This document shows positions 30,844 through 37,807 of a stretch of 42,876 bases of DNA, piece by piece (the stretch's first letter is position 1; every line of letters begins with the position of its first letter). Under the pieces are notes generated by a model. That model saw nothing but the letters and a program-made list of their open reading frames with translations. It made no database searches and had not been told where the DNA came from. Both the position numbers and the translations under genes were made by a program. The stretch comes from a virus, in the IMG/VR virus record IMGVR_UViG_3300037882_003687, positions 1 to 42,876 of that record; one strand, given 5' to 3'.

Positions 30844-31353
30844 TTAAATTTTCATTCCTAAACTAGAAAGTTCAGCTAAAACACCTGCCGTCAAATCTTT
30901 CTTCAACCATTCTACTAAAAATTTGGCTTTAGCCACAATTCTAACCGTATCCTTTTCGATTTCTTCAGGGGATAGGTTTCCAGAGGTGAATCCCATAATT
31001 GGTCGATCAATTTTTTCGATCGCAATTAAAGGCTGTTGTGTTTGCCATGCTAGTCTTGCACACCTATTTCCTACTTCAAGCATTAATTTTCTAATAGGTA
31101 GATTTTCAGCATCTTCTGCTAAAACACAAAGAGATAAAAATAATAAGCGATCCTCTAATCCTTTAAATTCTATGTCAGAATTATCTTTTCCTTCTAAAAA
31201 TAAAGCAACAACCGCATAAATTGAACAAACGCTTAATGCAGCTTTGTTCAAATCAGTAACAGGTTCAGGTTTTCCGTCACTGGCTACAGCCAACATAAAT
31301 TCTCGTGATTGGAATAACTTACCAACCTTTTCTCTAAATTCTTTATTATTCAT
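30844..31353 (-). CDS. Isolated minus-strand hypothetical protein (169 aa)
   Basis: Unknown. It is the only minus-strand gene to the right of the tail block and stands alone, with its own AAAGGAG site and bounded by a terminator on one side and a divergent promoter region on the other. The product has a helical hydrophobic patch A-A-L-S-V-C-S-I-Y-A-V-V-A-L-F-L (about 38-53) that could be a membrane helix or a core helix, then Leu-rich helices (L-L-F-L-S-L-C-V-L-A-E-D-A). The pattern fits an independently regulated accessory ('moron') gene. No family is recognised. Confidence 0.6.
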   Translation of the reverse strand: MNNKEFREKVGKLFQSREFMLAVASDGKPEPVTDLNKAALSVCSIYAVVALFLEGKDNSDIEFKGLEDRLLFLSLCVLAEDAENLPIRKLMLEVGNRCARLAWQTQQPLIAIEKIDRPIMGFTSGNLSPEEIEKDTVRIVAKAKFLVEWLKKDLTAGVLAELSSLGMKI

Positions 31354-31379
31354 TCTTTGACTCCTTTGTTATGGTCGGA

Positions 31380-31387
31380 TTAAATAG
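31380..31387 (+). promoter_or_regulatory. Candidate late-promoter box TTAAATAG
   Basis: TTAAATAG lies 24 bases before the ATG at 31411 and is identical to the octamer before gp8. It resembles the T4 late core TATAAATA. The leader after it contains AAGGGCC(N)ATTATG, which recurs before gp19 at about 40047-40060. Confidence 0.4.
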
Positions 31388-31410
31388 TCATTAAGACTTA
31401 AGGGCCGATT

Positions 31411-31842
31411 ATGATTTCAAATTTTTATCGAGGTGATACTCATCTTGTTCCTCTGATTTTTGTCAATTCGGCAAGCGATCCAATTGATATTGAAAATTGG
31501 ATTTTTTATCTTACATTGAAACTAAGTCCAGAACTGTCAGACACAGATCCAAGCTGCGTTCAAGTGAAAGTAAATCTTTCGCAATCTGATCCTCTTGGTT
31601 TAATTTATCGAGATTTGAATGCTGAACTTGGTCGAGTTACGGTTCGATTAGGACCTGAATTAACTTCAAAACTTTATCCAGATGAAGTCTATTTCTGGGA
31701 TGTCCAGAGATCTATTCCAATCTACAATACTGACGATGAACTCATCGATCATGATGTGAAAACCTATTTCACAGGTACTGTCAAAATTCTTCCAGATATC
31801 ACAAGAACATTCCGCCAAGGCGAACTTGTTGTTCCTGATTAG
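31411..31842 (+). CDS. Small beta-rich phage structural protein (143 aa)
   Basis: The start I-S-N-F-Y-R-G-D-T-H-L-V-P-L-I-F, then I-D-I-E-N-W-I-F-Y-L-T-L-K and Y-F-W-D-V-Q-R-S, and the end V-K-I-L-P-D-I-T-R match a phage family with a BppU-N-terminus-like beta sandwich ('fyRGDt..l.f...PiDltg', 'yyWDiQr', 'DiTR'). Such proteins are found with baseplates, capsids or fibres; the exact role here is open. It opens the transcription unit that leads through the lysis genes to the neck genes. Confidence 0.65.
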   Translation: MISNFYRGDTHLVPLIFVNSASDPIDIENWIFYLTLKLSPELSDTDPSCVQVKVNLSQSDPLGLIYRDLNAELGRVTVRLGPELTSKLYPDEVYFWDVQRSIPIYNTDDELIDHDVKTYFTGTVKILPDITRTFRQGELVVPD

Positions 31843-31844
31843 CG

Positions 31845-31852
31845 TTTAAATA
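31845..31852 (+). promoter_or_regulatory. Candidate promoter box TTTAAATA within a short palindrome
   Basis: cgtttaaataaacg (31843-31856) is a palindrome containing TTTAAATA, 34 bases before the holin-like gene. It resembles the TAAATA boxes elsewhere in the window. It might instead be a weak terminator-like dyad after the preceding gene. Confidence 0.3.
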
Positions 31853-31885
31853 AACGTGAACCTCTCCCTTATTTAGGATTTTAAT

Positions 31886-32113
31886 ATGCAAGAAAATGAT
31901 TTTGGTATTCTGTTTGTTTCTATGTTGTTCAAGTTGGTTGTCGCTTCAATGGCCTTCGTTGGTGTAAGAATTGCGATTTCAAACATGGATAAAGCTTTTG
32001 AGATTTCTGTCAAAGGTTGGCTAAATTCAGCAAACGATAATGCTCGAGCTTTGTATTTTGGGTTAAGACTATGTGCAGTATGTTTGCTGTTCGGTATGGT
32101 CTTTAGTTACTAA
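31886..32113 (+). CDS. Two-helix membrane protein, candidate holin
   Basis: A 75-aa protein with two hydrophobic helices, about residues 8-31 (I-L-F-V-S-M-L-F-K-L-V-V-A) and 55-74 (A-L-Y-F-G-L-R-L-C-A-V-C-L-L-F-G), separated by a short polar loop. Size, topology and position directly before an exported lytic transglycosylase and a spanin pair suggest a holin. No family motif confirms this, and another small membrane protein cannot be ruled out. It is not related to T4 holin gp t, which has one membrane helix and a periplasmic domain. Confidence 0.55.
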   Translation: MQENDFGILFVSMLFKLVVASMAFVGVRIAISNMDKAFEISVKGWLNSANDNARALYFGLRLCAVCLLFGMVFSY

Positions 32114-32122
32114 GGATTTGAG

Positions 32123-32695
32123 ATGAGAAAATTGAAGCAAAGTATTCTTACGCTGATATTGATTTGTCTGACAAGTTGCATTGCTTCAAATCCAGCGTTT
32201 GCAGCAGCTCCGATTCCAAATCATCAAGATCGAGCCTTTAGGGCTTGGTCTGCGGTTTATATGCCAGGACGAGACTGGAAACTCCTTAAAGCTCAATGTT
32301 GGCAAGAAAGCCGATTTAAAGAAAATGCTGTAAGTCCTGTAGGAGCCCAAGGCATTTGTCAATTTATGCCTGGGACTTGGAGAGACACTGAAAATCAGTT
32401 AAAGATCAAAGGATCTCCGTTTACCGCTTCTCTAAACATTCAGTTTGCTGCATATTACATGAGTCGTCAACGCAGATTTTGGTCTAAAGTTCCAGTGACT
32501 CTTGAAATGGAAAAATTTGCTGTCGCTTCATATAATGCCGGAGCAGGCAACATCAATAAGGCATGGAAATTATGTGAACAGAAGCCTGTATGGAATCAAG
32601 TAACTCCATGTCTTCCACGAGTAACTGGAAAGCATTCAAAAGAAACTATTGACTATGTTCAGAAAATTTGGTTCTATTATGGAGGAATGTTATGA
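32123..32695 (+). CDS. Exported lytic transglycosylase (endolysin), SLT/GH23 type
   Basis: A 190-aa protein with an N-terminal export signal and an SLT domain. Catalytic Glu62 lies in W-Q-E-S-R-F, followed by V-S-P-V-G-A-Q-G-I-C-Q-F-M-P-G-T-W (70-86) and A-S-Y-N-A-G-A-G-N-I (135-144), all diagnostic of GH23 transglycosylases. The signal includes a possible lipobox L-T-S-C19 and also an A-F-A-A signal-peptidase site near 26-28, so it may be lipid-anchored or secreted. An exported enzyme would not depend wholly on the holin for release. Six Cys residues suggest folding in the periplasm. It overlaps the inner-spanin gene by ATGA. Confidence 0.88.
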   Translation: MRKLKQSILTLILICLTSCIASNPAFAAAPIPNHQDRAFRAWSAVYMPGRDWKLLKAQCWQESRFKENAVSPVGAQGICQFMPGTWRDTENQLKIKGSPFTASLNIQFAAYYMSRQRRFWSKVPVTLEMEKFAVASYNAGAGNINKAWKLCEQKPVWNQVTPCLPRVTGKHSKETIDYVQKIWFYYGGML

Positions 32696-33111
32696 GTGTA
32701 TTAGGCGTTAAAGATATAATTGTCGGAAAAATTCAATACCAACTGATTCTTGCCGCTGCGATTTTATTTCTTGGTTTATCCATTTTTCTTGGATTCAAAT
32801 GGATCTGGACTCGAGAAGCTTTAACCATCGCAAACGATAAGGTCAACAAAACTGCTCTTGCTTTGACCACATGCGAAGGTAATTACACTGGCCTTAGTGA
32901 TGAATTAGTTGTTCTAAAGGAATCAGTCAAAAAAATTCAGGAAGAAAATACGGCTCTTAGAGATGCCATCGTATTATCTTCAGCTACATCAAGCAGAATT
33001 TCTAAAGAACTAAATTCTAGACTTCAAATACTTAAAAGCCAAAATGCTGGATCAACATGTGAAGAGCGATTCCAGTGGCTCAGGGATAAGGCCAGGGAGA
33101 ATCAGAAATGA
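32692..33111 (+). CDS. Inner-membrane spanin subunit (Rz-like)
   Basis: A 139-aa protein with one N-terminal membrane helix (about 18-40, L-I-L-A-A-A-I-L-F-L-G-L) and a long periplasmic coiled coil (L-S-D-E-L-V-V-L-K-E-S-V-K-K-I-Q-E-E) ending in a basic tail. This is the plan of Rz-type inner spanins, which fuse inner and outer membranes at the end of lysis. The ATG at 32692 follows a GGAGGA site and overlaps the transglycosylase stop. An upstream TTG in frame is less likely. Confidence 0.8.
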   Translation: MSVLGVKDIIVGKIQYQLILAAAILFLGLSIFLGFKWIWTREALTIANDKVNKTALALTTCEGNYTGLSDELVVLKESVKKIQEENTALRDAIVLSSATSSRISKELNSRLQILKSQNAGSTCEERFQWLRDKARENQK

Positions 33112-33413
33112 AGACATATGTAACTATAGCTTTCTTGGTTCTAATTGTTCTGGTGACAACTGGGTGCAAAGAGGTTGTATACAAAGATCGAGTTGTCAAA
33201 GTGCCAGTTATGGTGTTCACACGACCACCAAAGCCTGCTTATGTTGAGCCTCCTAAAGAATTACCTGTCGATAAGCTAGTTGAGAATTCTGGAGATGAAG
33301 AAACAGCAAAAGCTTATGCAGAAACTGTCGAAATTCTTAAGGCTTATTCTAAACAATTAGAGACCGTGATAGAACCTTTTTGGAATCCAAATGCAAGTAC
33401 AGACCCGAAGTGA
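33108..33413 (+). CDS. Outer-membrane spanin lipoprotein (Rz1-like)
   Basis: A 101-aa lipoprotein: the signal peptide ends V-T-T-G-C20, a good lipobox, followed by a Pro-rich segment (R-P-P-K-P-A-Y-V-E-P-P-K-E-L-P) and a helix. This is the typical look of an outer spanin, which pairs with the inner spanin encoded just before it. It overlaps that gene by ATGA and its 3' end overlaps the gp13 start by 23 bases, so the lysis cassette is tightly joined to the neck operon. Confidence 0.8.
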   Translation: MKTYVTIAFLVLIVLVTTGCKEVVYKDRVVKVPVMVFTRPPKPAYVEPPKELPVDKLVENSGDEETAKAYAETVEILKAYSKQLETVIEPFWNPNASTDPK

Positions 33414-34146
33414 TCTAAAAGAATATTGTTATCGGAGACTCGGAAAACCGGTAATCAACATTGAAGTCGAAGATTCTCAAGCTGAAGATCGAATTGATGA
33501 CGCTCTCCAACATTTTATGGAGCGTCATTATGCTGGTAGTGTAGAGACTATTATCAAACTTGTGTTTACTTCTCGAGATGAGCTGAATCAAACAATTCGA
33601 ATTCCTCCAGGCATTTTAGCAATCTTGGAAATCTTTGAACCAAACAAAGGAAATACTGGTGGATCGGCAGAAGAATTTGAGAGGTTGAATTATTTGCTTT
33701 CTCAAGGCGATCTATGGGAAATGGCTCGACCTTATGGTTCTAATCATGATTTAGCAAATTATGAAACAACTCTTCAGTATATTTCTCTATTAAGACGATA
33801 TTTTAGTCCAAGCCGAAGTTTCAATTATTCAATGGCTTCTTCTGAACTTCGAGTTAATAGTGGCCGAATTGTCGCTGGAAATATGATTTTGGCTCGAGTA
33901 TATCGAACAATTGATCCAGTCAAGGCAGTAAATGTCTACAATGATCAATGGATTAAAGACTATACAACAGCTTTATTCAAACGTCAATGGGGCTCTAATT
34001 TAAAGAAATACGATGGCGTTCAAATGATTGGTGGAGTTACAGTCAATGGACAACAGATTTTTGATGAAGGTCAAACTGATTTAACTGCATTGACTGAAGC
34101 ATTTAAGACTAGATATGAACTCCCAATTGATTTGTTCTGGGGATAA
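33391..34146 (+). CDS. gp13: Neck protein gp13
   Basis: A 251-aa homologue of T4 gp13 (309 aa), part of the neck under the portal. It begins with R-S-D-L-K-E-Y-C-Y-R-R-L-G-K-P-V-I-N, then E-D-R-I-D-D-A-L-Q-H-F, and closes with F-K-R-Q-W-G-S-N-L-K-K-Y-D-G-V-Q and V-T-V-N-G-Q-Q-I-F-D-E-G, all classical for gp13. The ATG at 33391 lies within the outer-spanin gene. gp14 follows three bases after the stop. Confidence 0.92.
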   Translation: MQVQTRSDLKEYCYRRLGKPVINIEVEDSQAEDRIDDALQHFMERHYAGSVETIIKLVFTSRDELNQTIRIPPGILAILEIFEPNKGNTGGSAEEFERLNYLLSQGDLWEMARPYGSNHDLANYETTLQYISLLRRYFSPSRSFNYSMASSELRVNSGRIVAGNMILARVYRTIDPVKAVNVYNDQWIKDYTTALFKRQWGSNLKKYDGVQMIGGVTVNGQQIFDEGQTDLTALTEAFKTRYELPIDLFWG

Positions 34147-34149
34147 CCA

Positions 34150-34800
34150 GTGCCTTTAAATCCGTATTTTTCATTCAATAATCAGAATTGGTCAAATCAA
34201 AATGAGCGTGATTTAATTCAACGTCTTCATCAAGAGTGTATTCAAATTCATGGATACTTATTTGTCTATGTGCCAAGAGATTTTGTTAAATTGGATTTGA
34301 TTTTTGGTGAAGATGTTTCTTCAGCCTTTACTAAATCCTATGAGATAGAAGCTTGGGTTGAGAATTTTGAAGGATATGGACCTGGTGGCCCAGATGTAAT
34401 CACTAAATTCGGTATGCAGGTTAGAGATGAACTCTATCTCAGAATTTCAGGAAAAGCTTGGAGAGAAATTATCGGAGCTGATTATCCTGAACCTAGAGAA
34501 GGCGATCTAGTTTATTCTCCAGTTAATAAAGATTTACTTGAAGTCAAATGGGTCGAAGACGAAGAACAATTTTATCCACTAGGTCAACAAATGACCTGGA
34601 AATTAAGACTTGAATCCTTCAACTATGCTGGTGAAAAAGTAAGAACAGGAAGAGAAGAAATCGATGTAGTTGAGTCTTCTAAACGAATCACAGGAATAAT
34701 TGATTCAATTCCTCGTACTGTAGGCGATAATGTCCAATTGAACAAAGAAAAGGTAGGTCTTATTGACAATTCAGAAAAATCACCATTCGGAGAATACTAA
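34150..34800 (+). CDS. gp14: Neck protein gp14
   Basis: A 216-aa homologue of T4 gp14 (256 aa), which with gp13 completes the neck and meets the tail terminator. Characteristic reading: L-N-P-Y-F-S near the start, I-Q-I-H-G-Y-L-F-V-Y-V-P-R, I-F-G-E-D, Y-E-I-E-A-W-V-E-N-F and R-E-G-D-L-V-Y-S-P. It starts with GTG after a GGGGATAA site and overlaps the next gene as TAATG. Confidence 0.9.
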   Translation: MPLNPYFSFNNQNWSNQNERDLIQRLHQECIQIHGYLFVYVPRDFVKLDLIFGEDVSSAFTKSYEIEAWVENFEGYGPGGPDVITKFGMQVRDELYLRISGKAWREIIGADYPEPREGDLVYSPVNKDLLEVKWVEDEEQFYPLGQQMTWKLRLESFNYAGEKVRTGREEIDVVESSKRITGIIDSIPRTVGDNVQLNKEKVGLIDNSEKSPFGEY

Positions 34801-35576
34801 TGGCTCTGATTAATGAGAGACCTTTTTACTTTTCTACTATTCGTAGAATTACAGCGGCCGTCGGAACAGTCTTCGATAATATCTCAATTGTGAGAAAGGA
34901 TACTCCGACTTCTAAAGAAGTTATTCGAAAAGTTCCAATTGGATATGGTTCAAAGCAGCATTATTTCATGCGAATGGATTCAGGGATTTCTACGAAACCT
35001 GGAGATATTCAAGTGAATACTGTCAGTCCATTAATTGGATATGTGATGACTGGTATTTCTAGGGATCCTTCTCGATCTCTTAATAGATTGAATCTTCGAA
35101 AAAAAGAAATTCATATTGGGCCGAATAATGAGAAGCTTCGTTACAATCAGCTTATGAGCGTTCCATTCAATTTAGAGTATTCTTTGTCGGTTTTTGCAAA
35201 GAATATGGATGATGGTCTTCAAATCATCGAACAATTTGTTCCATATTTTTCTCCAAGCATTAACTTACGAGTAAAAGAAATTCCTGAAATGGATATTTGG
35301 AATGACGTTCAATTGACAATGGCCGATTCTATTGGAGTGAATGATTCATTTGAAACAGGATTTACTGACAGAAGAGAATTAACCTGGGATTTTACGATCA
35401 CAGCAAAGACCAATTTGTATATGCCGATCACTGAGCAGAAAGTGATCATGAAATCAATTGTGGACATCGATAATTTTAATCCTCTCTACAATCTTGAAAT
35501 TATGACCGTTACTCCTCTTCCAGGTGAATTCGTAAATAAAAATAATTCTACAGTGGAAATCGAATTAAATGGCTAA
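34800..35576 (+). CDS. gp15: Tail terminator / sheath stabiliser gp15
   Basis: A 258-aa homologue of T4 gp15 (272 aa), which caps the finished tail tube and sheath and docks to the neck. The hallmark is R-P-F-Y-F-S-T-I-R-R-I-T-A-A-V-G-T-V-F-D at residues 7-26, followed by V-P-I-G-Y-G-S-K and later R-R-E-L-T-W-D-F-T-I. No gp3-like second tail completion protein is seen in the window. It overlaps gp16 by eight bases. Confidence 0.92.
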   Translation: MALINERPFYFSTIRRITAAVGTVFDNISIVRKDTPTSKEVIRKVPIGYGSKQHYFMRMDSGISTKPGDIQVNTVSPLIGYVMTGISRDPSRSLNRLNLRKKEIHIGPNNEKLRYNQLMSVPFNLEYSLSVFAKNMDDGLQIIEQFVPYFSPSINLRVKEIPEMDIWNDVQLTMADSIGVNDSFETGFTDRRELTWDFTITAKTNLYMPITEQKVIMKSIVDIDNFNPLYNLEIMTVTPLPGEFVNKNNSTVEIELNG

Positions 35577-36066
35577 TCCACGTCAACAATTCAATGACAT
35601 CTCATATTTTATTGGAGCAGCACCAGTAGAAGAAACTGATAAACCAATGACAGTTTCGACTTATGATGTAAAACCAATTGTTAAGATTGATGAAATTAAA
35701 ATTGATTCTCCTTCTGAAAAAGTAGAAGAAGACCATGAGTTTTCTCGAAAATCAATTCAACAAGTAGTCGAGTCTGGTCAAGAAGCACTGCAATCAGCAA
35801 TTGAAGGAGCTATTTCAAGCGGAAATCCTGAAATGTTTGCTGCTGTTTCTAGTTTGATGAAAGAAATCACTGAATCTGCTGCTAAACTTCTAGAAATTCA
35901 GCAAAAGACTCGTAAAATCCAATTGGATGAACAGAAACTCAAAGGAGCAACTTCTAAAAAAGATGAAACTCCTACGACTACGACAAATCACATTTATTTG
36001 GGTTCAACGAATGATCTTCTAAAAATCATGGAAAATGCATCAAAGAGAGTAGTAAGTGAACAATGA
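35569..36066 (+). CDS. gp16: Small terminase subunit gp16
   Basis: A 165-aa protein, close in length to T4 gp16 (164 aa), encoded directly before the large terminase. The centre is a long coiled coil with A-A-V-S-S-L-M-K-E-I-T-E-S-A-A-K-L-L and I-Q-Q-K-T-R, the oligomerisation helices of the family. It regulates the packaging ATPase and recognises the viral DNA. The 3' end overlaps the GTG of gp17 by eleven bases. Confidence 0.88.
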   Translation: MANPRQQFNDISYFIGAAPVEETDKPMTVSTYDVKPIVKIDEIKIDSPSEKVEEDHEFSRKSIQQVVESGQEALQSAIEGAISSGNPEMFAAVSSLMKEITESAAKLLEIQQKTRKIQLDEQKLKGATSKKDETPTTTTNHIYLGSTNDLLKIMENASKRVVSEQ

Positions 36067-37747
36067 TTTAAAGTTTGAAATGGATGTCGAGCAGTATAGT
36101 TTTCGACATAATAAAAATCTCAAAAAACCTGGCGTTAATATCCCATTTACTGAGTCTCAAGCTAAAGAATTAGCTCGGTGTAAGGTTGACCCAGAGTATT
36201 TTATTCGAACATATGTAAAAGCTACACACCCAGATAAAGGAATAATTCCTTTCGAGCCTTATGAATATCAAGATCGATTCATTAAGGCAATGATTGAGAA
36301 TCGATTTGTTTGCGCGTGTATGGCTCGACAGATGGGCAAAAGTACAACCACGGCTGCCTATATTTGTTGGTACATGATTTTTCATGAAACAAAAACGATC
36401 GCAATTCTAGCAAATAAAACTGACACCGCAAAAGAAACTTTAATGCGTGTTCAGACTGCATACGAAAATTTACCAATCTGGCTTCAGCAAGGTATCACTG
36501 GGTGGAATAAGAAAAGCTTTAGTTTAGAAAACGGTTCTCGAATCATTGCTTGTTCTACGTCTTCAACTGCTATTCGTGGTATGACGATTTCGTTTTTGTT
36601 TATCGATGAGGTCGCCTTCATCGATAACAGAAAATGGGAAGCTTTCTACGATTCAGTATATCCGACTGTTATTGCTGGTACTGAAACAAAAATCATTTTG
36701 ATTTCGACACCAAACGGCTTGAACCATTTTTATGATATGCATAGCAAAGCCAGAGCAAGAAAGTCAAATTTCTTTCCTATTGATGTGCGATGGGATGAGC
36801 ATCCAGACCGAGATGAAAAATGGAAGCTCGAAACTAAAGCAAATATGCAAGGTGACGTCGAAAGAAAGTTTGCTCAAGAATTTGAAATCGACTTTCTTGG
36901 TTCATCCAAAACTTTAATCACTCCAGCAACCATTGATCGTTTAGTTGCTCTTGATCCAATCAGTTTTACGGGAACCTCTAAGATTCTGGAAGCACCAATT
37001 GCAGGTGAAACCTACGTGATCACGGTTGACGTCGGAGAAGGGATTGAGAAAGACTATTCAACTGCATCTGTGATTAAAGTCTCTTCAACGCCGTTTAAAC
37101 AGGTTGCCGTTTGGCGAGACAACAAGATTTCTCCAAGAGCTATGACACCAATTTTGATCGCTCTTGGCAAATCCTACAATACAGCTCACGTATTAGTTGA
37201 ATTGAATGGTCTGGGTCGAGAAATTTTAAGAGAAATGTGGCATGATCTTGAATATCCAAATGTCGTTATGCTTCGAGATGACGATGAAAAATTAAGAGAG
37301 ACAGGTAAATCAAAACTTGGAATTTACACCAGCGCTAAAACCAAACGAATTGGATGTTCTACTCTAAAAGCTTTAGTCGAAAATGATCAATTGACCTTAA
37401 CAGATTCCGATACTCTAGTTGAATTGAAGTACTTTATTCGAAAAGAAGGCCGAGACACTTATGCAGCAGATACTGGACATAATGATGACTTGGTGATGGG
37501 TTTAGTCAACTTTGCTTATTTTACGACCAGACCTTCATTTGCGTTGATTATTGAACTACTTAAAAATCCTCAAGCTAAATTAATCGAAATTGGTCTTCAA
37601 ATGGCTATGGATCTTACATTGCCGCCTCCTATCATCGTAGAGCCAATTCATCCAGATAAGATAAGAGATATCGATAGAATGTTTTACGTCAATGGATCAT
37701 TAAGCGATTTGGATGAACTTGAATTGTTGGAATTTCTTTCAGATTGA
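36056..37747 (+). CDS. gp17: Large terminase subunit gp17 (packaging ATPase and nuclease)
   Basis: A 563-aa terminase (T4 gp17 610 aa). ATPase: Walker A A-R-Q-M-G-K-S-T (90-97), Walker B F-L-F-I-D-E (180-185), coupling motif S-T-P-N-G (217-221). Nuclease (RNase H fold): Asp325 in T-V-D-V-G-E-G, Glu383 in V-E-L-N-G, and the Asp pair 477-478 in G-H-N-D-D-L-V-M-G. It drives DNA into the prohead and cuts at the end. I take the GTG at 36056 because AGAGAG lies just upstream; an ATG at 36080 is an alternative. Confidence 0.96.
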   Translation: MNNDLKFEMDVEQYSFRHNKNLKKPGVNIPFTESQAKELARCKVDPEYFIRTYVKATHPDKGIIPFEPYEYQDRFIKAMIENRFVCACMARQMGKSTTTAAYICWYMIFHETKTIAILANKTDTAKETLMRVQTAYENLPIWLQQGITGWNKKSFSLENGSRIIACSTSSTAIRGMTISFLFIDEVAFIDNRKWEAFYDSVYPTVIAGTETKIILISTPNGLNHFYDMHSKARARKSNFFPIDVRWDEHPDRDEKWKLETKANMQGDVERKFAQEFEIDFLGSSKTLITPATIDRLVALDPISFTGTSKILEAPIAGETYVITVDVGEGIEKDYSTASVIKVSSTPFKQVAVWRDNKISPRAMTPILIALGKSYNTAHVLVELNGLGREILREMWHDLEYPNVVMLRDDDEKLRETGKSKLGIYTSAKTKRIGCSTLKALVENDQLTLTDSDTLVELKYFIRKEGRDTYAADTGHNDDLVMGLVNFAYFTTRPSFALIIELLKNPQAKLIEIGLQMAMDLTLPPPIIVEPIHPDKIRDIDRMFYVNGSLSDLDELELLEFLSD

Positions 37748-37807
37748 TCATTTTTTCTCCGGTTGAGTAGATAGACTAAACGATCATTGATCAACACGGA
37801 GAAATTA

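Noticed and set aside
33044-33247. Third frame ORF over the spanin junction (possible extra nested spanin).
   Set aside because: The lipobox frame at 33108 explains the outer spanin fully; this frame is polar, Ser/Cys-rich and has no signal peptide.
37741-37807. Dyad TTGATCA/TGATCAA with a T6 run between gp17 and gp18, read as a terminator.
   Set aside because: The arms are 37 bases apart, the T run is inside the loop and the second pair of arms (CTCCG/CGGAG) is not nested, so no normal hairpin forms.
37787-37807. TTG start adding seven residues to gp18.
   Set aside because: The ATG at 37808 has a CGGAGA site and gives the normal sheath start M-P-F-Y-L-S-P.
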